From Anaerolineae bacterium (GTDB lineage: Bacteria; Chloroflexota; Anaerolineae; Promineifilales; Promineifilaceae), in the NCBI GenBank assembly GCA_030425205.1, contig JAUIAP010000008.1:174265-238264 (forward strand): a stretch of 64,000 bases of DNA, read 5' to 3'. A model generated the notes under the pieces. That model did no database searches and was not told the DNA's origin. It was given only the letters and a program-made list of their open reading frames with translations. This document shows positions 45,746 through 55,600 of the stretch, piece by piece (positions within the stretch are counted from its first letter, which is position 1; every line of letters begins with the position of its first letter). The position numbers were made by a program, and so were the translations under genes.

Positions 45746-46305
45746 ATGAACCAACGCGGACAATCAATTCACGGCAATCAAACGAATATCGGCGAAGCGG
45801 GCAGCATTGGGCAGATAGGGGACAATACCTACGTCATGCCGCAACCGCGCCCGACGATTGATCTCGCCGCTGCCCATGCCAAACTCGCCCAACTCCCCAT
45901 TGATCACGCCCTCACCACCGCTGCGCCGCTGCCTGACCGTTCACGCATCGTCTTTGACCGTAATGAGCATTTTACGGGAAGATCGGCCGAACTCGTGCAA
46001 CTCGCCCAGCAAACAACTTAGCTGGCTTGTACGAATCGATGGGACAGTACGAACAAGCGTTGCCGCTGTACGAGCGGGCATTGGGGATTGACGAAGCGGC
46101 ATTGGGCAACGACCATCCAAATGTTGCCACCACCCTCAACAACTTGGCGGTATTTCACTACTATCAATGGAGCTATACGGAGGCTCTGGCCTTGATAGAA
46201 CGGGCGGTTTTGATTCGAGTCGCCAAGTTAGGCGAAACCCATCCAGACACACAAAGTTCACGTCAGTCGTTGGCGGTGATTCGGGAGAAAGTTGCGGCGC
46301 TGTGA
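45746..46305 (+). pseudogene. Decayed NB-ARC/TPR gene with internal out-of-frame deletion
   Basis: The first frame (45746-46021) encodes MNQRGQSIHGNQTNIGEAGS and ends DRNEHFTGRSAELVQLAQQ, the typical lead-in to an NB-ARC/NACHT domain in bacterial NLR-like TPR proteins. The frame then stops. The second frame (46027-46305) encodes a TPR end: YESMGQYEQALPLYERALGI and TTLNNLAVFHYYQWSYTEAL. Around the join AACAACTTAGCTGGC, the TPR frame reads NNLAGLYESMG, so the TPR repeat begins exactly there, one base out of phase with the N-terminal part. The whole ATPase and most TPR units are missing. It is a deletion remnant, not two genes. Confidence 0.75.
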
Positions 46306-46610
46306 TGTTGGGGAAGAATGGATTCCTGCCTTCGCAGGAATGACGGGTTCGAGGATGGGGATGCACTCATGACAAAAAATCAACATGGACGAGCCTATCG
46401 GCCGCCCACACGTTGCTTCATTAAGCGTTCACTTTTGCGAATCTGTTGCGAATCGCTGCAGCCATCGCTTGTTTGTGATCGTAAGTGTGGGCGAGTGCGC
46501 TTAGAGTACTGCGTTGTTTGGTTAATCTTCAAAAGGGCGACGCAACGCGGTATTGGTTGGTTCGTTATGTTTGGATTCATGCCGCGTTGCATCGCCCCGA
46601 TTAGGGGTCG
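46306..46610. repeat. Spacer with REP half and large inverted repeat
   Basis: REP half at 46313-46345 (opposite orientation to 45610-45640). At 46535-46550 GGGCGACGCAACGCGG faces CCGCGTTGCATCGCCC at 46582-46597, a 16-bp stem with one mismatch and a 31-nt loop. It lies 14 nt beyond the stop of the RHS gene and may serve as its terminator or be a small mobile-repeat remnant. No immunity-type gene is found here. Confidence 0.6.
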
Positions 46611-49600
46611 CTAGTTTTTACGGGGGACGCAGTTATCTGCGCCGCCGTTTTGCTGCTTGCCTTCGTTCGGGTTGATCATCACGTTGAGACCACCCGCTGG
46701 CGCGGCGTTGCCGCCACCTGCGCCGTTGGCCGCAGGATCACCGCCGTTTGTGATTGCGCCGGGTAGCTTGTCCCGCGCTGCGACGGCCGCCTTGCCGTTT
46801 TCAATCGCTTGCTCAATCGCCGCCTTTTGCTGCTTGAGCTGGAAGTCGTTGCCCGTGAATGCACCACCCTTACCGCCGACCACCGCATCGAAGTGCGCCT
46901 GTGCATCGCGCAGACCCTTTTGCAGGGCGCGTTCCCGTTCGCGGTCGGCTTGGATGAGTCGGCGGCGCACCTCTTGAATTGAAAGGCTCGCCCGCTCATG
47001 GCGTGCAATGACACGTTGGAAGAGGTTCCGTTGCGCGAGGCGATTGAGGGCGAGTTCCCGCTCCCGCTCCCGCTTTTCAGCGTCGAGAATGCGCTGCTGT
47101 GCCTCCGCCACACCCAAGACGTGCATCATGCCGTTGACGTAGAGGATCGCCCCGTCAATGACGCCGGCTCCGTTGGCTGCCTTGAATGCGAGGCGACCCG
47201 CGTTCTTGAGAAATTCGCGCCGTGCCTGTTGCTTTAACACCTGATTGGCGAACTTTTTCTGATGGAAGTTGCCATTCTTGGCGAGGTCTTTGATCTGAAT
47301 ATCCTTGTCGATTGCACGCACTTTTTGAGCAAACTTCACTTTGCGGTTGACCTTGCGATTGTGCTTTTGTCCTTCTGCGGAGCGGTCAAAGCGTCGCTTG
47401 TTGTTGCGGTTGATGGCAGACTGCTTCTTCGAGGCCGCGGGATCGTTGGCGATTGCCTTGACGCGATCTAGCTCTTTTTGCAGCGGATTTTGTGAATCAT
47501 GAATCAGCACGTCGTTCTTGAACGGCGACACCTTGTCAAACATTGCGTCGAACGAGTCGGCATCGAGGAATTCATCGGCCGATAATCCCCCAGAATCAGT
47601 CAACCGCACCGGATCATTGTAGACGTAGCGATACAGATTGGCATCACCGCCGAGATAGCTGATCGGGTCTTGATTGATGAACTGTCCGACGGTCGCATCG
47701 TAGTAGCGGGCGCGGTAGTAGTTAAGGTCGGTCAGGGGGTCGCGCTCACGTCCTGTGAAGCCAAACAGATAGTCGTCGGCAGGGGAAAGGGATCGGCCGA
47801 AGCTGTCAAACGTGCGATGCAGCAACAGGTTGCCCGTCGCGTCTACAATGTCGCGCACGGTGCGCTGATGGTCAGCCAGTGGAAACAGCAGTTGCGCCGT
47901 GCCAATGCGCTCCTCTGCCAGCACGCTATCCGTTTCCATGCCGTGCAGATAGCGGCTGGTCAGGTTGCCAGCCCCATCGAACAGCAGCATCACCCGCCCA
48001 TCCGCGTTGGCGAACTGCTGGGTCAGCCCCGTGCTGTCGCTGCGACCGATGCGCTCATCCATCACGTTGTAGGTGTAGCTGACAGCGGAGAGCTGCGCGC
48101 CGCCAGCATCTTCGTTGACGACTTCGATCAGCCGATTGCGGAAGTCGTAGCTATAGCGCGTGACGGCCCCGCTCGCCTTGTTGGTGCGCGTCGTGCGGTT
48201 GCCCAATGCGTCGTATTGATAGGTAAATGCGCCGTCATCCTGCAAGCGGTTGTCCACGCCGATGACGTGATTGGCGCGATTACCGCCGTCGTCATAGGCG
48301 TATGTCTCGTTTGCCGTGAAGTCGTGCGTTGCGTTTTGCAGTTGTCCCGCGTCGTCGTAGGTGTAGGTGCTACTGCCATCGGCCGAATTGATGTCCGCGA
48401 TTTGGTCGGCAGCGGTGTAGCTGTAGGCGTAGGCGATTTGAGCGGCGTTGGCGGGCGTGTAGATCAGGTCGGTTAGCCGGTCGTCGGCGTTGTAGCTGGC
48501 TGTCGCCATTACGGCTTGCTGCGTCCCTGCCAGATCGCCAAAGCGTCGCTCTTGCACGGTGCGATCGAGCGCGTCATAGGTGAAGTCGATGCGCTTCTCC
48601 GCCACGCCGTTGCCCTGCTGTGTGATTTGCAGCAGGCGGTCAAATGCGTCGTAGGCGTAATCTGTTTGCGCCACATTTTGCCCGTTGATCGCCTCGAAAC
48701 TGCGCGTCATGTTGCCAGCGATGTCGTAGACATAATTAAAATCAACGTCGGCCGCCGTAGCTGTTGTCAGCCGTTCGCGCCGCGATTTCATGCGTCCCCA
48801 CGCATCATAGCCGAAAAAGTAGTCGCCGACGGGATCGCTAGCGGCTTGCAACTGCCCCGCTGCATCATATTGGTAGGTTGCCGTGTAGTCAGCGTTGAGC
48901 CACGTTTCGGAAATCGGCCGATTTAACGCATCATACGCAAATTGCCGCACGCGCCCGTTGCGATCCTGCTGTTCGACTACGTTGCCCAACGGATCGTACT
49001 GCCACGTATGGGTGTCGCCCAGCGCGTTGGTGCTGGTGAGGCGGCGGTTGAGCGCGTCGTAGCTCATCGTCGTCGTGTTGGCGAGCGGGTCGGTGATAGT
49101 GAGCGCGTTGCCGACTAAATCGTAGCCAAATGTCGTCGTCTCCTGATTGGCGTTGCTGATGGATGTCAGCCGATAGAGATTATCGAATGTTTGGCTCGTG
49201 ATGCGGCCGAGCGGATCGCGCAACGAGAGGAGGTTGCCCACGCTGTCGTAGGTGAATGCAGTCACATCGCCGCGTCGGTCAGTCAGCGACACCATACGCT
49301 CGTCGGCATCGTAAACCATCTGCGTCGTCCCGCCCGTCTTGTCCACCTCGCGCAACAAATTGCCTTGCGCGTCATAAACAAATCCCATCGACTGCCCCAG
49401 CGGGTCGGTCACGCTGACCAATCGATCCAGCCCATCAAACGTTTGGTGCGTCGTGCGCCCGAGCCCGTCTGTTTCCGCGACGATGTTGTCATTGTCGTCA
49501 TAAATGCGCGTGAAGCTGTAATCAGTCGGTTCGTCGGTGCGAATGGTGCGATCAAAAACGTCGTATGTAAATGTCGTTACGCGGTCGAGTTGGTCGCGGG

Positions 49601-52600
49601 TGCTGCTCAAGTTGTTGCGGCTGTCATAGGTGAAGTGGATCGTCTCGCCGTGTGGATCGGTCGCCGTGATTTTGCGATCGCGCACGTCGTATTGATAGGT
49701 GAAGCTGTTGCCGCGTTCGTCGGTGTGGATGGTGAGATTATCGGCCGAATCATACCCATACAGCTCCACCTGTCCCAACGCATCGGTAAAGCTGGTCAGG
49801 CGATAGAGCGCGTCATACCCCTGCGCCGTTTCGCGGCCCAACGCGTCGGTCGTGACCAGCAGATTGCTCACCAAATCGTAGCGCAGCGTCGTCGTTACGT
49901 CTAAACCACCACAATCTTCGGTAGTGCCAATTAGGCGATCCAGCGCATCAAAGGTGTTGCAGGTCACAACCCCATTTGCATCCGTCTGCGTCAGCAAGTT
50001 GTCGTTGAGATCATAGCTGAATTGCGTCGTCAGATTGAGGCCAGTCGGGTCGAGCGTTTCGCTAATCAGACGATTGAGGCCGTTATAGCTGTAGGTCGTC
50101 GCCACACCGCGCCCGTCCACGCTGCGCGTCATGCGGTCATCCGCATCGTATTCCATCGTCTGCACGTTGCCGAGCGGGTCAGTCGTCGCAATCGGCCGCA
50201 ACAGCTCATCATATTCAAACGTCATCACGTTGCCGTTACCGTCCTGCTCCATCGTGATTTGGCGGTTGAGATCGTAGGCGATGCGCGTCGAAATTTGTTG
50301 TCCTTCACCGGCAACGGTGGTGGTCAACAGTTGATTGATGGGGTTGTAGGTCATCGTTTGGGTTATCGGCCGAATCGCCGCATCTTCCACAATTTGCACT
50401 AGATTGTCGCCGTTGTCATAGCTGTAACGGTTGACACTGTTGAGCGGGTCGCGTATCTCGACTGTGCGATTGCGTGCGTCGTAGACTGTTTCCCGTGTTC
50501 GTCGATCATCCACGCCAAAGGGTGACTCTATCGTCTGCGGATTCCCCGCCGCGTCAAAGTTGCGATAGACGGTCGCCCGCTCCAACGCCCCGCCGCAATC
50601 TTCAACCTGCTGCGTCAGCAAGCCCGGCACCGGTGTGATCCCCGCCGCAAAGAGTGGGGTCGCCCCATCGCTTGCCTCGTCCGCGCTGCCCGTCGTGTAG
50701 ACAAAACACATCTTTTGTCCAAGCGGGTCGTTCACCTCCGTGCGCTGGCCTTGTACGTTATAGTTGTAGGTGATAACTGGATTAGCGACCGCACGCGACC
50801 CATCATCGACGGCGGGCAGCGTCTTGCGAACAAGCAGTCCAGCATCACCCAAGTCAAGCTCGTAGTCATACTCAAACGTCGTCACGTTGCCGTTCGGATC
50901 GGTAATCGAGCGAATTCGATTAAAGCGCGGCTCGTAGGTCATCGTTGTCGTGCGTGCGAGACCTGCCCCACCCGCGCACGCCGCCGCGTCCATCTGCGTT
51001 TCGGTCAACAAATTGTCGTTGTCGTCATAAGTGAAGGTTGTGCAGTTGCCAAGTGGCGTCACTGTTTTGATAATGCGATCCTGTTCGTCACGCTCGATTT
51101 CGGTCTGTTGACCGAGTGGATCGATAAAGCCAGTTTGTGCGCCAAACTTGTTGGTGGTGTGGGTGAAGGGGCGACCGTTGATGGTTTGCTGGGCGTTGAA
51201 TTCGGCCGATTTCCGCAACGCCGCATTCGGCACCGCAGGCGACCCCGCATCCAACCCATTGACCACATCCGCCCGATCTGTCGGCACAAAATCATGCACC
51301 TCCTGCGCCACGCTAAACTGTCCCGTCACAGGATCAAACACCTCACGCGGCGGCAACTTCGAGCGCACCATGCGCCCATTTTCATCATACTCATACGTCG
51401 TCGTATTTCCCCGTGCATCCGTCTTGTGCGTCATGTTGTGCGTCGCGCCGTAGGCAAACGTCATCGGTGCAGACAAGCCCGGTTCTTGCCAGGCGGTGAG
51501 GTTGCCGTTTTTGTCGATGGTGAGGGTGGATTCGCGGTTGGCGGGGTCGGTGATGCGTATTGCGTGTTGCGTATTGCGTGGTGTGTCGTAGTTGAATGTC
51601 CATATCCAGTCGGGATTTGCGCGACCGTTGGCGACGTAGGACATCGTGGCGAGTGAATCATCGGGATTGTAGGTGTAGCGGATTTCGTTGCCAGCGCGGT
51701 CGAGGTCGGTCGTTTGGAGGCCATCGATGTTGAAGATGACGGTGCGCCCGTCGGGGTAGACGCGGCTAAATTCGCCTGTATCGGGATCGCGGGTGAGAAG
51801 TGTTGTGTCGAAGTCGGATAGGTTAATGGCGTTGCCGCCGCCCTCGACATTGCCTCTAAGAAATGGCACGACCAGCACCGAGCCACCAACCGTGTCCCCC
51901 GTGCCGGCGGGGTTGCTGACATGCGTTGGCCCAGTGGCAGACCCCCAAAAGTTAAATCGTGCGTCCAGTAGCTGTGTGGGCGTGGTTTGATTTTGCAAGC
52001 CGCGCGTCGTGTTGCCGCTGATTTCGTTGAGTAGCACGGTAAACTCGGATACCGTGTCGTCGGCAAAGATACCAAAATCATTGTTGGTAATGATGCTGTT
52101 TTTGAGCGTCAATCCGCTATCGCTCAAAACGGAAATGCCAAATTGCGCCTCTTTAACCGTCACAAATTCGAGATCGGCGTGTGCGCCATTGATTAGACGA
52201 ATGCCACGTGAGCCAGAGGCGTCGATTGCCTCAAACGAGATGGGATTTTCGGCCGATCCCCTCGCCACCAACGTCGCCCCGTCCAGCGTCAAAAACCGAT
52301 TGTCATTCCGCAGACGCACTCCCTCGGCCACAGTCATCGCCTCCGTCACGGTCAGATTGGTCGCATATTCAAAGGAGTTGAGGTTGCCAATCGGTGCAAT
52401 CGACACCTGTGCAACCGTGCCGCCCTCGATTTGAATGCGCTGATTGTTGTCGGTGCTAAACAGGTTGTTCGGCCCGATGCGGTCAAGCAAATGGTTCGGT
52501 ATCCGCGCCAAACTGGAGCGATGCACCACGACGTTATTATCAAACGAGACATCGGTTGCACCCGTGTCTTCGACGTGGAAGCCAAACGCAGGATTTGCCA

Positions 52601-55600
52601 AATTTGCTCCGTCATCGGTCAAAATCGACCCTTCGACGACAGCAGTGCTATCTTTGACATAGACGTAGCTATCGAGCGCGTTGGAAAAGTCGGAGATGCG
52701 GAAAAGCGTCGAGTTGGAAAGGGACAAGCTACCGCCGTTGATGACACCGATTAACCCCGTCCGATTTGTGTCGAACGTGGCGCGACCACCGCTGCGAATG
52801 GTGGCGAAGTCGATTTCGGCCAATCCCCCATCGACAATAATCCCACCCCACTGACCAAAATCATCGTCTTCGTCGGAGGTGACAATGACAGGCGCGTTTT
52901 GCGAGCCTTGCAATGCCAAGCCACCATTGACGATCAAATCATCCGTGCCGTTGCGGAACGTCCAGTTGGTTCCTTCCGTCAGGGTGAGTGCTGCGCTGGC
53001 TGCAATCGTCACATCCCCATCGACCAAGAATTGATTGGTGTTGCTCGTTGGGCTGATCGTCGTGTCGTTGGTGACGATGTTGCCAAAGATCAAGGCGCGT
53101 GGGTCATCGGTGGTGATGTCGGGCAGAGACGTGATTGTGTTGAGGTCGTAAGCCAGCGGGAAGGTGTGGCTGTCTGTGATCAGGACATTGGTTGCCTGTA
53201 TCGTCGTGTTTGCGCCAAAGAAGGCGACGGCGGCGCGGCCAAATGATCCCGGACTGCCGCACCCCTCAAACACCGAATCGACTAGCGTCACTGCACTATC
53301 TTGCACCAGCAAGCAACCATCGACACGATTGGTCGTGTTGCCGCTGTCAAACATGACGCTGTTGCTCATTGTGAGCGTGCCGCTGATGACGACAAGACCT
53401 GCATCGCGTCCATCAAACCCATCACCCGACTGTCCGGCCCCTTCGATGCGGGTATGGGAGAATTCGGCCGATCCGCCCGCCTGCACCACAATCGCTCCCC
53501 AACGGAACCCGTCATCGGTGAACGTCACGCCGTCTGTCTCGCTTCCCTGTGCCAGCAGTATGCCTTCGACAAAAATGTTGTCTGGAACGGTCGAGCTCGC
53601 ATCGACGCGCACCTCCGTCCCCGCCTCAATCGTCAACGTCGCCGTCGCCGCAATCGTAATGTCGTTCTCGACCAAGTAGGGGCTGTTGGCGGCCGTCCAA
53701 ACGGTGTCGGTGATGATATCGCTGGTGATGATGGTTGAGGGGGTGATGCGTGGTGCGTGGTGCGTGGTGCGTATTGCGTGGTGCGTATTGCGTGGTGCGT
53801 CGTCTGCAAGCGCGTTCTCTCCACTCTCCACTCTCCACTCTTCACTTCCCACTTCCCACTTCCCACTTCCCACTTCCGCCCCAAACGTTCGCACCTGTGG
53901 CGTTTCGGCCGTTAAGTCGTTGAACGGGAACAAATATTGCGTCAGCGTGTGGTCGCCATCGTCGATCAGAATGGAACCATCTTCCGCTTGGTAGAGCCGC
54001 TGCACGTTCGCCACTTGCCAGCCCGTGCCGTATGGGTTGGTCGCGTTCGAGCCGATTAGCACTGACCCGCTTACAAAGCGATCCACCGTTGATGTGGTGA
54101 ACACGCCGAGCGGTTGGGTTGGGTCAGGAGGGCCACCGAAGAGGCCGTTGGTTGTGCCAAAAAATTGCGCTTGGAACGGCACTTTGACGCGCACCACATA
54201 GTTGTAAACGCCGGGTGGCACTTGCTGCCCTTGTGAATCGCGGCCGTTCCAGAAGTAGCGGAATCGGCCGATTTCCCCATCCTGCTCTAACTCACCCAAC
54301 TCAAAACTAAACTGATCGGTACTCTCCCCCTCGATAAACAGCTCCGCTTGCAGCACGCCGTCCACCTGCTGCGCCGCGTTCGCAACCAACTCTTGCATCC
54401 CCAACTCAATGTCAATCACGGCGGTTGGATTAGCACGCTGAGAATCATAGTTCAACGTCACACCCATCGGCGTATCCAGCACGTTGACCGTTGGCAAGCT
54501 AAATTCCTGCTTTAATACGCCCGTTGCAATGTCGATTTCGCTCGAATCACAATCTGTCGCACAGTTTTCACCAGACTTCTTTGTTTCATCGCTCGCTGTC
54601 ACTTCAACCGTGTTGGCCGTCACGGGGCTGTTCGGGTCAAAGTTTGAAAAGTGTGTCACCTGCATGACAAGCCACTCCCCCGTCTCATCGACAAACACAT
54701 CTCCCGCATCTTCCCACACTTGCAATGTCTGATTCCAGTAGCCGAGTGGAATCTCCGCGCCCGGCGCAAAACCGCGATCATTTTTTAGCATGACGGTGAT
54801 CGGTTCGGTGAACGTAATTTCCGACGCGCCGCTCAAGTTGAACGCATAGGTTTCGCCCGTTCCCGGTGGCAATTCGCCCGATGGCAAGAACTGCACTTGG
54901 TCAAACTGCGTGGCGCGAATGTCGATCTGCTGGGTTCCCGTCAACGCGCCCGCTGGGACGCTCAATTGCATCTGCCCATCGGCACTCACATGTTCACACC
55001 CTGCGCTATCGCACGGGGTGACAGCGGCATCGAGCGGCGTCAAATAGAGATCGCTCGTCGCAATCGACTTTTCCAGCACGATGTCGGTCAATCGCTGTCC
55101 ATAAGTAAAGCCATCTTTCTCAACGCGCACCGCATAGTTGCCCGTTTCCGCGACTGGAAAGGCGAAGAATCCACCCACTCCTGTCACAACTGTACCGACG
55201 ACCGCTTGCCTGAACTGCTCTGGCGCACGGCTCGCGTCGTGGGGCAAGCCGTGTGGTGAACGGGAGACGATTAGTTCGGCCTGTCGGGCATCGCGTGCAT
55301 TGGCGAGGCGTGTCGCGTCGATCTGTTCGAGCGTCACCGTTGCGCCTGCAATCCCTGTGCAGTCGATGGGGTCATACTGCTGTTCGCCGCCGCACGTTGA
55401 GGAGTCGTAGACGTAGCCGCTGACAAATCCCGCGCCGTCGCTCCACGTGGGCGGGGTGATGCTGTTGGCGTTGGTTGGGACATAGAAGTTGCTGATGCGT
55501 GTGCCTTGAACGCCGTTTGTGTCCTGCACGCTGACGGTGACGGTGTACGTTTCGTCCTCTTGCAAGTCGAAGTTGAGCGTGCCGCTGGCGGTGTCGGCGT

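Noticed and set aside
47670..48476. 268-residue plus-strand frame inside the RHS gene
   Set aside because: Shadow of YD repeats; valine- and alanine-rich antisense translation with no ribosome site.
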